Notes: a model not told the origin generated them from the sequence alone. Numbered from the stretch's first letter, positions 8,617 to 18,174 are shown. The stretch is DNA of 64,000 nt from CAVONB01 sp963697205 (GCA_963697205.1 CAVONB010000003.1:1-64000), one strand, 5' to 3'. Program-made: numbers and translations.

Positions 8617-10665
8617 TTAGGTGCAGCCGAGTTGCATCCACATTTCTGCTTCTACTTCTGCGCTCGCGCCAGCCGAGCGCCGAACACCGCCGCGAGGAGA
8701 TGCCAGGGAAGTCATCACCCTATGCGCAATCTGCACCGCCTTTGGGCTCAGGCTCCGCAGTTGCCGGCCAAGAAAGACGCGATCAGACCCGTCTACGGTG
8801 AGGGGATTTAGGAGCGCCATCACACGATGAGAAAAGGCGTAGGACCGCGGCGACGCCGCCCCGCCTTGAGCGACATTTTGGGCCAGAAGTGCTCTGAGAT
8901 TACGGAAGGCACGATGATCGTGCTCTTCGAGGGTGCCAGATCCAATCAGAGCATCCAGACACTCGATCAGACCTATGCTGTTTGCTTTCCAACTGGCCCG
9001 CTGCGCGCGGCGGGGCCCGGTAAGGTTGTTGCACTGGTTCTTGTCGTGCATGCGGTGATACGTGCTGGCCTCTGGCACGTAGTCGATGCCATCGGCGAAC
9101 GAGGCTAGCGTTGCGATCACCCAATCATAGGGCCGCTGTAAGGCGAACATCGCCGGATCGATGGCATTCCGTCGTACGAGCAGGGCGTGACCGGAGACCG
9201 AGTTCTTGAACAGGAACTTCACATTGCGATGACCCGATACCGTCGTGGACAGGTGATCAAGGAGGGTGCCGCCAAGTGGCGCACCCTGATCATCGATGAG
9301 GTGTGAGGATCCATAGACCGCCGTGCGTCCATCAATGGCCGAGACGAGGCGCGCCAGCTTGTCCTCGTGCCAAACATCGTCCTGATCAGCAAAGGAGATG
9401 AGATCGCCTCTTGCGCGCTGGAAGGCGGTGACGAGGGCTGCCTTCTGGCCGCGATTGAGGGCATGCGCGATCAACCCGATCCGCGGATCGGCGTCTGCAT
9501 AGTCCTGCAGAATGCGACGAGAGCCGTCGGCAGATCCATCATCCACGATCCAAAGTTCGAAATCGGCAAATGATTGGGTCAGGATCGAATTGATTTGGGC
9601 TTTGAGGAAGCGCTCGCCGTTGTAGACCGTCATCAAGATCGTCACGGCGGGTCGGCCGACGCGCGGTTCAGCGATCGTCTCAGTATGTGTCCGCCGGATT
9701 GGCAGAACAGTGTGCGTCGAGCGAACCGGCTTTTTCGGCTGGCCGACGGCATAGCCGACGGCTTGGCCCATGAGCTTCGCCGCGTCGTAGCGACGACCAC
9801 CAAGAAGACGCACGAGCGCCTTGCCCGCTTGTCTAGCGGCGAGTGCGGCAGGCCGGATATTTTCTCCGTACTTGGCACAGAATGCGGACCGGGAGGCGGC
9901 GTAAGCGCGGTACTTGGCATACTGCTGTCGCGCATTAAGGCGCGCTCCGTTCCCGGCGTCATGGACCACGACGCTGTCATGCACAGCGTAGAGCCTGCCG
10001 TAGGTCTCCTTCAGGCGACGGCTAAGGTCCTCATCTTCGAAGTACAAGAACAGCTGCTCGTCGAAGCCGCTCATGGCCTGGAAGGTCGAGGCGCGCAAGA
10101 ACAGGGCTGCGCCCGACAGTTTGTCCAGTTCGACGTCGAGAGCTTGGGCGGGCCGATTTGCCAAATCCCCAGCTCTCACAAGCACGGGGTTAAAGGCGCC
10201 AGCTTCCGGGTGGCGCTTAGAGGCCCGCAGGAGCGCTTCGATGGCTCCTGGCGTCAGCAATGCATCAGGGTTCAGAAACAGAAGATAACGCCGGCTCGCC
10301 GCCGCTGCGGCAGCGTTGCAGGCAGCCGAAAAGCCGCCGTTATCAGCATTCGCGATCACAATATGAGCGTGCCGGCGCGCAATCCCTACGCTCTCATCGG
10401 CGCTCGCGTTGTCGACGACGATGGTCTCGCACTCTGCCGGGATCGACAGCAGACAGCGCTCAAGAATGTGGGCGCTGTTGAACGTTACGATGATGACGGA
10501 TACGGCTGCTGGGGTAAGTCCATGGCGATCATCATCGACCGCAACGCGACTGGATCCGTTGATGCCGCCGCAAATCTTGGCAGCCTTCTTTGCACAATGG
10601 CCGGCAGCGTAGTCCACCGACCGAACGCCAAGCCGAGTTGCCGTCTTAAACTGGACAACGCTCAT
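8617..10665 (-). CDS. Bifunctional glycosyltransferase with two GT2 domains
   Basis: About 680 residues with two GT-A fold family 2 glycosyltransferase domains (numbering from the GTG at 10680; the ATG at 10665 is the likelier start). Domain 1, about 60-280, has VSVIIVTFNS, ETIVVDNAS, FLNPDALL and the FEDEDLSRRL acceptor-site motif typical of rhamnosyl/galactosyl-type GT2. Domain 2, about 346-560, has VTILMTVYNGERFL, LWIVDDGSADGS, SFADQDDVWH and YDWVIATLASF, as in RfaG/WcaA-like GT2 of surface polysaccharide synthesis. No membrane segments are obvious, so it is probably cytoplasmic at the membrane face. The ~120-residue C-terminal tail lacks known motifs. It probably builds a lipopolysaccharide or exopolysaccharide repeat; donor and acceptor cannot be deduced. 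Confidence 0.85.
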   Translation of the reverse strand: MSVVQFKTATRLGVRSVDYAAGHCAKKAAKICGGINGSSRVAVDDDRHGLTPAAVSVIIVTFNSAHILERCLLSIPAECETIVVDNASADESVGIARRHAHIVIANADNGGFSAACNAAAAAASRRYLLFLNPDALLTPGAIEALLRASKRHPEAGAFNPVLVRAGDLANRPAQALDVELDKLSGAALFLRASTFQAMSGFDEQLFLYFEDEDLSRRLKETYGRLYAVHDSVVVHDAGNGARLNARQQYAKYRAYAASRSAFCAKYGENIRPAALAARQAGKALVRLLGGRRYDAAKLMGQAVGYAVGQPKKPVRSTHTVLPIRRTHTETIAEPRVGRPAVTILMTVYNGERFLKAQINSILTQSFADFELWIVDDGSADGSRRILQDYADADPRIGLIAHALNRGQKAALVTAFQRARGDLISFADQDDVWHEDKLARLVSAIDGRTAVYGSSHLIDDQGAPLGGTLLDHLSTTVSGHRNVKFLFKNSVSGHALLVRRNAIDPAMFALQRPYDWVIATLASFADGIDYVPEASTYHRMHDKNQCNNLTGPRRAQRASWKANSIGLIECLDALIGSGTLEEHDHRAFRNLRALLAQNVAQGGAASPRSYAFSHRVMALLNPLTVDGSDRVFLGRQLRSLSPKAVQIAHRVMTSLASPRGGVRRSAGASAEVEAEMWMQLGCT

Positions 10666-11535
10666 GAACGAACCCCGCACTCAGACCCAGGAAGATACTC
10701 TTAACCAAAATCCGCAAGATATCCACAAGATACGCACCCCGAGGATCGCGTCAATTGATTTGCTCGCCCGGCGGCCCAACGGCTGCCGATTGCTGTGGCG
10801 AGCAGGTCACAAGGCTGAAGCGGGGGAGTTGCGTCCCCTGATCGCTTTGTCACGCGGTTCTGTTGAGGCCCGCCGCAGGGCGCGCGGAGCTAAGATAGGG
10901 GAACGAAGAGCATCCTGTGGGCGACCGCCCAAAGCGGCGTCGGCTTGGGGGCGCTGCCGTGGCCGGCCCCTGCGCTTGGTTGCCGACCGCTTGCTCAACG
11001 TTGCCTGTGCCATGCTGAGGTTTGGCACAACCTTCAGGCCCCGAATTGACGACGGCGCAAGCTTCTTGTTATGCGGCGGGGCGTCGCCCCGTCGGTACGG
11101 AGCGTCGGGCAGCCTGTCGAAAACAATTTTTGTAATCTTTTCAAGGCAGAGCTCTCGACTCTTTCCACTGGGCGGGGGGGGGGGGGGGCGCTATTGCCGA
11201 ATTCGCCGGGGCCGCTACGTCGCGCAGTGGTGCTGCAACCTTTCTGCTGGGCGGTCAAGGGCATTGACGATTCGGCGATCGTCGTTTCCCGGGGCGGCAT
11301 CCGCCACGAGCTGCTGGAGGAACCAAAGGAGCCCCTCTGTCGACAGGCGCAAGGCTTCATCTGCCAGAAGTTGTTGATACAATTAATAGGGCATTGTTTA
11401 ACCCTGTGACCTGTGAAACGCACCCAAACGGCGGGCCTGCCATTCTGCGAAACGAACCCAATTTCTAGCGCCGTGGGCGGTTCACTCAACGGCGGAGCAG
11501 CCTCCGGCGTCTGACTTGCGTGCACGGCAGAGCGC
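10666..11535. other. Long intergenic region with poly-G tract
   Basis: About 870 bp without a convincing gene. The open frames present have no recognisable motifs and biased shadow composition. It contains a run of 15 G at 11174-11188 and should include the promoter of the leftward GT2 gene. The far end also reads into the 3' side of the lytic transglycosylase. Confidence 0.5.
11174..11188 (+). repeat. Homopolymer of 15 G
   Basis: An uninterrupted G15 tract, preceded by GGGC and followed by CGC. Such tracts are prone to slippage and to assembly error. It is not inside a recognisable gene. Confidence 0.9.
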
Positions 11536-12834
11536 TCATTGCCCCCTCAGGATACTCAGAAGGCGTGCGCTCGGGTGCCCATCTATTGGCAAGCCGTTGG
11601 CGCGCTGGAAGGCGCGGATCGCAGCGCGCGTCTGCCGGCCGAGCACGGCGTCGACGCCGCCGGTGTCGTGGCCAAGGGCGAGAAGGCGTTCCTGCAGCTC
11701 GCGACGTTCCTCGCGTCCCAAGCCGCGATCCTCGAGTGGCCAGGATGCGGCGAGCGGCGGCGCGCCGCGCAGTGCATCGGCGAGCAGGCCGACCGACAGC
11801 GCGTAAGAGGTCGATGCGTTGTAGCGCAGGATGGCGCGATGATTTGCGCCGACAAGCAGTGCGGGACCTTGCGCGCCGGCCGGCAGCAACAACCTGAAAA
11901 GCTCGGCCGATTGCGGCCACGCGCGTCCGGCCGGTCGGGTCAGACCGATGAGCTGCCAGGCTTCGAGCGGCAATGTTGCGGAGGGATCGGCGTGATCGAA
12001 ATCGAAGCCCGCGGGTAGCGTCATCTCGATCGTCCAGGGTGCGCCGGACTGCCAGCCCGATCGCCTGAGGTAGTTGGCCGCGGACGCCAGCGCGTCGGCC
12101 GGGCTCCGCCAGATGTCGCGACGGTTGTCGCCGTCGAAGTCGACGGCATGACGGCGGTAGGTCGATGGCATGAATTGCGTCAGGCCCATGGCGCCCGCCC
12201 ACGATCCGCTCATCGCTTCGGGCGCGATGTCGCCGGATGACACGATGGCGAGTGCTGCGATCAACTCGCGGCGCCAGAACGCAGCGCGGCGTGGGTCGGC
12301 GTAGGCGAGCGTGGCGAGGGCTGCGAGGACATTGTGGCCACCGGTGGTGGCGCCGTAGTTGGTCTCGATTCCCCAGATGGCGAGCAGGACGTGGCGATCG
12401 ACGCCGGTGCGTGACTCGACGGCGGCGAGCGTGTCGCCATGGGCGGTAAGGGCGGCACGGCCAGCGGCGATGCGTGCCGGCGAGACGAGTGCGCGGACAT
12501 AGGCGCCGGTCGAGCGCGTATGCTCGGGCTGAGCGCTGATCCTCGGCAGGATTTCGGGGCGCCAGGCGAGATAGGGAAGCGCGCGCTGCCAAGCTGCCCG
12601 GCTGACGCCTTGCTTCAAGGCTTCAGGGCGCAGGGCTTCGACAAATGCGGCGAAGCCGGAGTCATGGCTCAAGGCAGGATCGGTCGCGTCGGAACGCGCC
12701 GTCGCCGTGCCCGACGCCGCGAGCAGGTGTGCGAGCGCGACGGCCGTCACCAGGGCGAACGCGATGCCGCGACGGCGCCCGCGGGTGTCGCGAAGCTCTG
12801 TCAGGATGCCGGGAGGCGTCGTCGGCATTGCCAT
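11536..12834 (-). CDS. Lytic murein transglycosylase, MltB family, with peptidoglycan-binding domain
   Basis: 432 residues. An N-terminal hydrophobic segment (about 22-45, ending near GTATA) serves as signal peptide for periplasmic export. The SLT_2/MltB catalytic domain spans about 55-350, with the catalytic Glu157 in AIWGIETNYGA, and WAGAMGLTQFMPSTY plus VDFDGD in the substrate groove. A C-terminal PG_binding_1 domain (about 365-430) has LGHDTGGVDAVLGRQTRAAI. It cleaves the MurNAc-GlcNAc bond of peptidoglycan to form 1,6-anhydroMurNAc. The gene is 18 bp downstream of a paralogous transglycosylase on the same strand, so the two probably form an operon. Confidence 0.92.
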   Translation of the reverse strand: MAMPTTPPGILTELRDTRGRRRGIAFALVTAVALAHLLAASGTATARSDATDPALSHDSGFAAFVEALRPEALKQGVSRAAWQRALPYLAWRPEILPRISAQPEHTRSTGAYVRALVSPARIAAGRAALTAHGDTLAAVESRTGVDRHVLLAIWGIETNYGATTGGHNVLAALATLAYADPRRAAFWRRELIAALAIVSSGDIAPEAMSGSWAGAMGLTQFMPSTYRRHAVDFDGDNRRDIWRSPADALASAANYLRRSGWQSGAPWTIEMTLPAGFDFDHADPSATLPLEAWQLIGLTRPAGRAWPQSAELFRLLLPAGAQGPALLVGANHRAILRYNASTSYALSVGLLADALRGAPPLAASWPLEDRGLGREERRELQERLLALGHDTGGVDAVLGRQTRAAIRAFQRANGLPIDGHPSARLLSILRGQ

Positions 12835-12852
12835 TGCGTCGGCCTCATCATG

Positions 12853-14244
12853 TCATCGCCCGGACGGGCGGGCGCGCCGCATCGCGCCGAGCAGGTCCGT
12901 CGTCGGCCAGCAGTCCACCTTGACCTTGTTGGCGGTCTGCCAGGCGCCGATCTCGGCGCGCGTGGCGCTGCCGATCTTGCCGTCGATCTTGTCGATGCGC
13001 GCGTGGCCGGCCTGCTGGAGGTGCTGCTGGACGGCTTCGATGTCGCGGGTGGCGAGCTGGCGCGGGTCCGACCAGCGTGTGAGGAAATCGTCGCCGCCGC
13101 CGATGCGGTCACCGAGGTTGCCGACGAAGGTGGCGTAGAGGTCGGACATGTTATAGCGGCGGAAGGTCTTGTAGTTCTCGGTGACGAGGAATGCGGGCCC
13201 GAAGGCGCCTGCCGGCTGCATCAGATAGGCCTCGACGTCGAGGTGCTGTGGCGCGAAGGCCTTGCCGTCGCGGCGCTTGAAGCCGAGCTTTGCCCAGGCA
13301 GCAAGGCTGCGCGCCTGCCAGGGGCCTTCGAGTGCGCACTGTGCGGGGAGCGGGCTCGTCACCTCGAAGCCCCACGGCAGGCCGGTGACCCAGCCTTTCG
13401 CCTTCAGCTGGCGCGCCGCGGAGGCGAGCGCGTCGGGCACCGAGCCGGCGAGGTCGACCTTGCCGTCGCCGTCCATGTCGACGCCGTGCTGGATGATCTC
13501 GCTGGGCAGGAACTGGGTGAGGCCCATGGCGCCGGCCCATGACGCGCGCATCGCCTGGCGCGGCACGCCGTCCTGCAGCAACTTGAGCGCGAGTACGAAC
13601 TCGTTGAGGAAAAGCTCCTTGCGCCGACCAGTGTAGGCCTGCGTCGCCAGCACCTGGATGCCGTCGTGGGGCAGCTTGTAGGCGCCGAAGGCGGTCTCGC
13701 GGCCCCAGATCGCGAGCAGGGGATTGCGATCGACACCGATCTCGCGCTCGATGCGGGTGAGGACGGCCTTGTGGCGTTCGGAGAGCGTGCGTCCGGTCTG
13801 GGCCAGTCGGGAGAGCGTTTTAGCGTTCAGGTAATCCTGCGGGGGGCGGACGAACTCGGCCTGGCCGGGAGCGGGCGTCTTGCGACCGGGAATGACGAGG
13901 TCGGGCAAAGAGAGATCGGGCTTCAGATCGCGCGTGATGGTGTCGAACGTGGCGCGCGTGACGCCGGCCTTCTGGGCTTGGGGCCAGATGGCATCGAGGA
14001 AGGTGCGGAACGGGTCGGCGGCGGATGCGCTATGGGCGAAGGTCGCCAGCAGTAGGGCCACGGCTGCGCGTGTAATTGGCCGGAGGTGCTCAAGTGCGAA
14101 TTTGGGCGCATGGCGGGTTGCGAGATCGGGCGCGCGCTGAGGCGCGCCGCGCCACGCGCAATCGCCCAGGCTGCTGGCGATGCGCCGTAGCCGCGTGTTC
14201 GCTTCGGCCCATACCGGGCGCGTCGCAGTTGTCTGGCCCGCCAA
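12853..14244 (-). CDS. Lytic murein transglycosylase, MltB family, with peptidoglycan-binding domain (second copy)
   Basis: 463 codons from a TTG at 14244; the true start is probably further in, because the signal peptide begins only near residue 56 (RPITRAAVALLLATF, cleavage after SASA). The catalytic Glu183 is in AIWGRETAFGAY. WAGAMGLTQFLPSE and VDMDGDGKVDL are conserved. A C-terminal PG_binding_1 domain has KIDGKIGSATRAEIGAWQ. It has the same domain order as the downstream paralog at 11536-12834 but is clearly diverged, so the duplication is old. Both act in periplasmic wall turnover. The leading ~50 residues are not convincing protein; no in-frame ATG was found upstream of the signal peptide, so an indel at the 5' end is possible. 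Confidence 0.88.
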   Translation of the reverse strand: MAGQTTATRPVWAEANTRLRRIASSLGDCAWRGAPQRAPDLATRHAPKFALEHLRPITRAAVALLLATFAHSASAADPFRTFLDAIWPQAQKAGVTRATFDTITRDLKPDLSLPDLVIPGRKTPAPGQAEFVRPPQDYLNAKTLSRLAQTGRTLSERHKAVLTRIEREIGVDRNPLLAIWGRETAFGAYKLPHDGIQVLATQAYTGRRKELFLNEFVLALKLLQDGVPRQAMRASWAGAMGLTQFLPSEIIQHGVDMDGDGKVDLAGSVPDALASAARQLKAKGWVTGLPWGFEVTSPLPAQCALEGPWQARSLAAWAKLGFKRRDGKAFAPQHLDVEAYLMQPAGAFGPAFLVTENYKTFRRYNMSDLYATFVGNLGDRIGGGDDFLTRWSDPRQLATRDIEAVQQHLQQAGHARIDKIDGKIGSATRAEIGAWQTANKVKVDCWPTTDLLGAMRRARPSGR

Positions 14245-14374
14245 CGTCCCGCTCCTCCTGCCCAGCCAGCCCGGCTGGGCCCGCGTCTGCGAATTGTCTC
14301 CGTCCAGGCCGAACTATGCGGACATAATCGGCGAGAATGCGACGGCGGCAGATGAGCGACGGCGGGTTGAGGGA

Positions 14375-15368
14375 TCAGGCCGAGGCGCGCTTCTCGTCGA
14401 GCTGCTTTTCCCAGGCGAGCGCACGGGCGACGATCTCGTCGAGATCGTCGTGGGCGGGCGACCAGCCGAGCGTGCGGCGGATCTTGTCGGAGGCGGCGAC
14501 GATGGCGGCGGGATCGCCCGGCCGGCGGCCGGAAATCTTGACTGGGAAGTCGCGTCCGGAGGCGCGCTTTACGGCATCGATCACTTGATGCACGGAATAG
14601 CCCTTCGAATAGCCGCAGTTGAAGGTGTCGGTTGCGCCGCCCGCGCGCAGGTAGCTCAGCGCGGCGGCGTGCGCGCGCGCCAGATCGGTGACGTGGATGT
14701 AGTCGCGCACGCAGGTGCCGTCCTCGGTGGGGTAGTCGGTGCCGAACACTTCCATGGAGGGGCGCTTGCCCAATGCGGTCTCGCACGCGACCTTGATGAG
14801 GTGCGTGGCCTTGGGCGTGGCCTGGCCGGCGCGGCCCTGCGGATCGGCGCCTGCAACGTTGAAATAGCGCAGGATGACGGTCTTCAACCCGTGGGCGGCC
14901 GAGGTGTCGCGCAGCATGACCTCGGTCATCAGCTTGGACCAGCCGTAGGGCGACATGGGATTGAGGGGGGCGTCCTCGGCGACTGGGACCTTTTCGGGAT
15001 TGCCGTAGACGGCGGCGGTCGAAGAAAAGATGAAATGCTCGACGCCGCTGTTTACCGCGATTTCAATCAGACCCGCGCGATTTCACAGTGTTGTTGTGGT
15101 AGTACGCCAACGGATTGGCGACCGATTCCGGGACGACGATCGAGCCGGCGAAATGAATGATGGACTTGACCTTGTGCTGGCGCACGGTGAGCGTGACCAG
15201 AGGTTCGTCGCCGATATCGCCGACAACCAGCTTGGCCGCCTTCGGCACGGCCCAGCGGAAGCCCGTGGAAAGGTTGTCCAGGACGACGACCTGCTCACCG
15301 GCATCCAGCAAGTCCAACACCATATGGCTGCCGATGTAGCCGGCGCCGCCTGTCACGAGAATGGTCAT
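14375..15368 (-). CDS. galE: UDP-glucose 4-epimerase (one frameshift)
   Basis: Interconverts UDP-glucose and UDP-galactose with bound NAD. From the ATG at 15368: MTILVTGGAGYIGSHMVLDL (glycine-rich NAD loop), VVVLDNLSTG, IIHFAGSIVVPESV, NPLAYYHNNT. The frame then breaks at about 15078; removing one A from GTGAAATCG restores NTVNRAGLIEIA, followed by the Ser/Thr site HFIFSSTAAVYG and the catalytic MSPYGWSKLM (Tyr-x3-Lys), then LRYFNVAGADP, DGTCVRDYIHV and LGWSP. The joined length (about 330 residues) is normal, so the break is probably a single inserted base in the sequence. It lies divergent to galU, which supplies its substrate. Confidence 0.92.
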
Positions 15369-15618
15369 CGCTGTGCCTCAGTTGTGCCTTGACGCTCCAT
15401 CGGACGAAATCGGACGCATCAACGTGCCCGGAACTTTGCCGATGCAACTCCAGTTCGCCCTTGCGAAGGATTGCCAGCGTGTCGATTGGCCCGGCTCATG
15501 CAGCGCGGTCAACCATCGATTTGCTGCGTTCTATCGTCTGATCATGCCGGCTTTCGGGCTGCCAGATTCGTGCCAGTCCACCGTCGTCTGAACTTACCGC
15601 CCCCTCGGAGTGCCCTCG

Positions 15619-16503
15619 ATGTCTGCTCAACGCAAAAGAATTCGCAAGGCCGTCTTTCCGGTGGCGGGTCTGGGAACCCGGTTTCTGCCGGCGACCAAGG
15701 CCATGCCGAAGGAAATGCTGACCGTCGTCGACCGGCCGGTGATCCAGCATGTCGTGGACGAGGCGCGCGCGGCGGGCATTGAGCATCTGGTGTTCGTGAC
15801 GGGTCGCAACAAAGGGGTGATCGAGGATCATTTCGACAGCCAGTTCGAGCTGGAGCGGACACTGGCCGAGCGCGGCAAGAAGAGCGAGCTGGAGCTTCTG
15901 AGCCGCGACCTGCCGGAGGCGGGGCAGACGAGCTTCACGCGCCAGCAGGCGCCGCTCGGGCTCGGCCACGCCGTCTGGTGCGCGCGCGACATCATCGGCG
16001 ACGAGCCGTTCGCGCTGTTGCTGCCGGACATGCTGCATCATGGCTCGCCGCCGTGTCTGGCGGAGATGATCGCGGCCTACGAGCAGCACGGCGGCAACCA
16101 TATCGCGGTCTCGCCCGTCCCGGAGGACCAGACCCATCTCTACGGCATCGTGGGCGTCGAGGACCGCAACGCCAAGGTGTCGCCGATCACCGGCATGGTC
16201 GAGAAGCCCGCGCGCGGTACCGCGCCCTCCAATCTGCACATCACGGGGCGCTACATCCTGCAGCCGGAGATCTTCGGCCTGCTGTCGACGCAGCAGCGGG
16301 GCGCGGGCGGGGAGATCCAGCTGACCGATTCCATGATCCGCTTGGCCGACGAATTGAAGCAGCCGTTCCACGCGGTTCGTTTCGACGGGCGTATCTACGA
16401 TTGCGGGTCGAAGATCGGCTTCCTGACGGCCAACATCGCCTACGCCCTGGCGCGTGACGATCTGGCCCCCGGGCTTAAAGCGGAACTGAAGCGCCTGCTG
16501 TAA
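15619..16503 (+). CDS. galU: UTP-glucose-1-phosphate uridylyltransferase
   Basis: Makes UDP-glucose from UTP and glucose-1-phosphate in the cytoplasm for exopolysaccharide, LPS and, via GalE, UDP-galactose. 294 residues from the ATG at 15619 (a GTG at 15610 is in frame but less likely). The nucleotidyltransferase signature is at the N-terminus (AVFPVAGLGTRFLPATKAMP KEML), followed by the uridine-binding APLGLGHAVWCA, the LLPDMLHH metal site, GIVEKP-type GMVEKP and GGEIQLTDS. The end (KAELKRLL) is full length. A GGAG-type site is not strong; CTCGGAGTGCC precedes the start. It is divergent from galE. Confidence 0.95.
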   Translation: MSAQRKRIRKAVFPVAGLGTRFLPATKAMPKEMLTVVDRPVIQHVVDEARAAGIEHLVFVTGRNKGVIEDHFDSQFELERTLAERGKKSELELLSRDLPEAGQTSFTRQQAPLGLGHAVWCARDIIGDEPFALLLPDMLHHGSPPCLAEMIAAYEQHGGNHIAVSPVPEDQTHLYGIVGVEDRNAKVSPITGMVEKPARGTAPSNLHITGRYILQPEIFGLLSTQQRGAGGEIQLTDSMIRLADELKQPFHAVRFDGRIYDCGSKIGFLTANIAYALARDDLAPGLKAELKRLL

Positions 16504-16636
16504 AGGCCAACGCCCGCCCGGGCTGGCAATCACCACAACGTCGTCTATATTTTCAGTGAACCTTGTTCGGTAGTGGTGGCGCCGCCCGTCGCATTCGACA
16601 CGGCGGCGGTTGGCGTGGTTGGTCTGGGAGGTGCGT

Positions 16637-17098
16637 ATGTCGGCGTCTGGGATGGCGGACGGGAGACGTCGGTCGGGCGAGCGGTCGGCGGCGCAATGGG
16701 CGCGCAACGCCGTCTTCCGCCCTCTCGCCGTGCTGGCGGCCGGGGCGCTGCTTGCGACGGCCGCACAGGCGCAATCGAGCAGCATCGAAGGCACCTGGCG
16801 GGGTAGCGGCTATGTCTCCTACGCCTCGGGCGACAAGGAGCGCGTGACCTGCCGCGCGACGTACACCCGGATTTCCGGAGATGCCTACACGCTGAATGCG
16901 ACGTGTGCCTCGCCGTCGGGCAGCGTTTCGCAGTCGGCCACCGTCTTGGACCGGGGTGGCGGGACCTATCGCGGCGACATCTTCAACGTGCAGTACAACA
17001 CCTACGGCTCGATCGTCGTGGAGGTCAGCGGTAACAGCCAGCGCGTGACGCTGAGGGGCGAGGCCGGCTCGGGGGTCTTTACGCTGACGCGCCGGTGA
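16637..17098 (+). CDS. Exported protein of unknown function
   Basis: 153 residues from the ATG at 16637, with GGGAGGTGCGT just upstream as ribosome-binding site. The N-terminus is basic and then hydrophobic (FRPLAVLAAGALLATA), with likely cleavage after AQA, so it is periplasmic or secreted. The mature part (about 110 residues) starts IEGTWRGSGYVSY and is rich in Ser, Thr and Tyr in alternating beta-strand patterns, with two cysteines (VTCRA, NATCAS) that could form a disulfide. It resembles small beta-barrel lipocalin-like exported proteins seen in Hyphomicrobiales. I do not recognise a named family and assign no function. It may be co-transcribed with nothing; the next gene starts 300 bp later. 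Confidence 0.75.
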   Translation: MSASGMADGRRRSGERSAAQWARNAVFRPLAVLAAGALLATAAQAQSSSIEGTWRGSGYVSYASGDKERVTCRATYTRISGDAYTLNATCASPSGSVSQSATVLDRGGGTYRGDIFNVQYNTYGSIVVEVSGNSQRVTLRGEAGSGVFTLTRR

Positions 17099-17257
17099 GT
17101 CCGGGACACACTGCACCGGTATCCCCAATTGGTGGGCTGACGTCGCGAATAAACAGCGTCCAAAGCTCATCAGCCCACATCTGCTTCGGGTCGCCTCGTG
17201 CTTAGAGGCTGAATACGAAGACCTTTTCCAGTGCATTTGCCGTCACGTTTGATTGGC

Positions 17258-17283
17258 GCACACGCGCATGAATGCGCGTGTGC
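17258..17283. promoter_or_regulatory. Perfect 12-bp palindrome in intergenic region
   Basis: GCACACGCGCAT and ATGCGCGTGTGC flank a 2-base spacer (17270-17271), giving a 26-bp perfect inverted repeat. It lies 115 bp upstream of the outer-membrane protein gene. With no following T run it is more like an operator or cruciform than a classical terminator. Confidence 0.5.
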
Positions 17284-17397
17284 AGGTGTTTCCGTGCGCG
17301 TCTCACATCTGCGGGTTGTTAGTTGCCTCCGGCCGACTCATCGCAAGCGCGGAACAGTTGTTTCGTAACAAATGTTGAAAATCGCGGGGGCGATCGA

Positions 17398-18147
17398 ATG
17401 AAACTCACGAGCAAAGTGCTTGCACTTGCGCTGTTGGCGGCCGTCGGTGCCGCTCCGGCTGCGCAGGCCCAGTCGAAGTGGACCGGCTTCAGCATCGGCG
17501 TCGGTGTCGGTGCGGGCGCCATCAACCACGACCTGACGATCGGTCCGGGACCGGCGCTGCAGCCGGGACTGTTCAACTTCAATTTCGACGGCATCGGCGG
17601 CGAGGGATTCCTCGGCACGGTCGGCGTCGCTGCGGACATGCAGGTTCATCCCAGCATCGTAATGGGCATGTTCTTCGACTACGACTTCGCGGACCTGGAA
17701 ACGGATCTGGGTCTGTCGATCCCGCCGTTCGGCAACCTGAACGTGACCGGCAAGGTGAAGCTCGAGAACCAGTGGACGATCGGTGCGCGCGCGGGCTTCC
17801 TCGCGACGCCTGATACCCTCTGGTACGGCCTCGTCGGCTATACGCAGGCCGACGTCTCGGATCTGACGCTCAGCGCGACCGGGCCGCTCACGGGCTCACT
17901 CGCCATCGGCGTGCCGAGCATGAGCGGGTATGTCGTGGGCGGTGGCGTGGAGACGAACATCGCGCCGAACTGGTCGCTGAAGGCGGAGTACCGCTTCACG
18001 CAGCTCGACGCAGAGCGCCTCAACCTTCCGTTCGGCCTCAATACCTTCATCAACGCGGAGCTCGAGCCGTCGATCCACACCGGCCGCGTGTCGGTCAACT
18101 ACAAGTTCAACTGGGATCACATGCGGCGATCGGAGCCGATGAAGTAA
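17398..18147 (+). CDS. Outer-membrane beta-barrel protein (Omp25/RopB-like)
   Basis: 249 residues from the ATG at 17398 (GGGGGCGATCGA leader). The signal peptide is MKLTSKVLALALLAAVGA...AQA, cleaved before QSKWTGF. The mature protein opens with WTGFSIGVGVGAG and continues with alternating hydrophobic strands (GTVGVAADMQV, WTIGARAGFL, WYGLVGYT, YVVGGGVETNI, WSLKAEYRF). It ends near VSVNYKFNW, a typical C-terminal strand of the OMP_b-brl family, and carries a nine-residue polar tail. It should form an eight-stranded barrel in the outer membrane like rhizobial RopB. Followed by a strong terminator. Confidence 0.88.
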   Translation: MKLTSKVLALALLAAVGAAPAAQAQSKWTGFSIGVGVGAGAINHDLTIGPGPALQPGLFNFNFDGIGGEGFLGTVGVAADMQVHPSIVMGMFFDYDFADLETDLGLSIPPFGNLNVTGKVKLENQWTIGARAGFLATPDTLWYGLVGYTQADVSDLTLSATGPLTGSLAIGVPSMSGYVVGGGVETNIAPNWSLKAEYRFTQLDAERLNLPFGLNTFINAELEPSIHTGRVSVNYKFNWDHMRRSEPMK

Positions 18148-18174
18148 GGGTTCCAGGGCGATTTCACAGCTCGA

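Noticed and set aside
8288..8641. Full-length reading of the 117-codon frame over the rmlB fragment
   Set aside because: Only the part from the ATG at 8485 has homology; the upstream 52 codons overlap the GT2 gene tail and lack protein features.
10664..11377. Plus-strand 237-codon ORF across the poly-G region
   Set aside because: Arg/Ser-rich translation without motifs, dependent on the G15 tract length.
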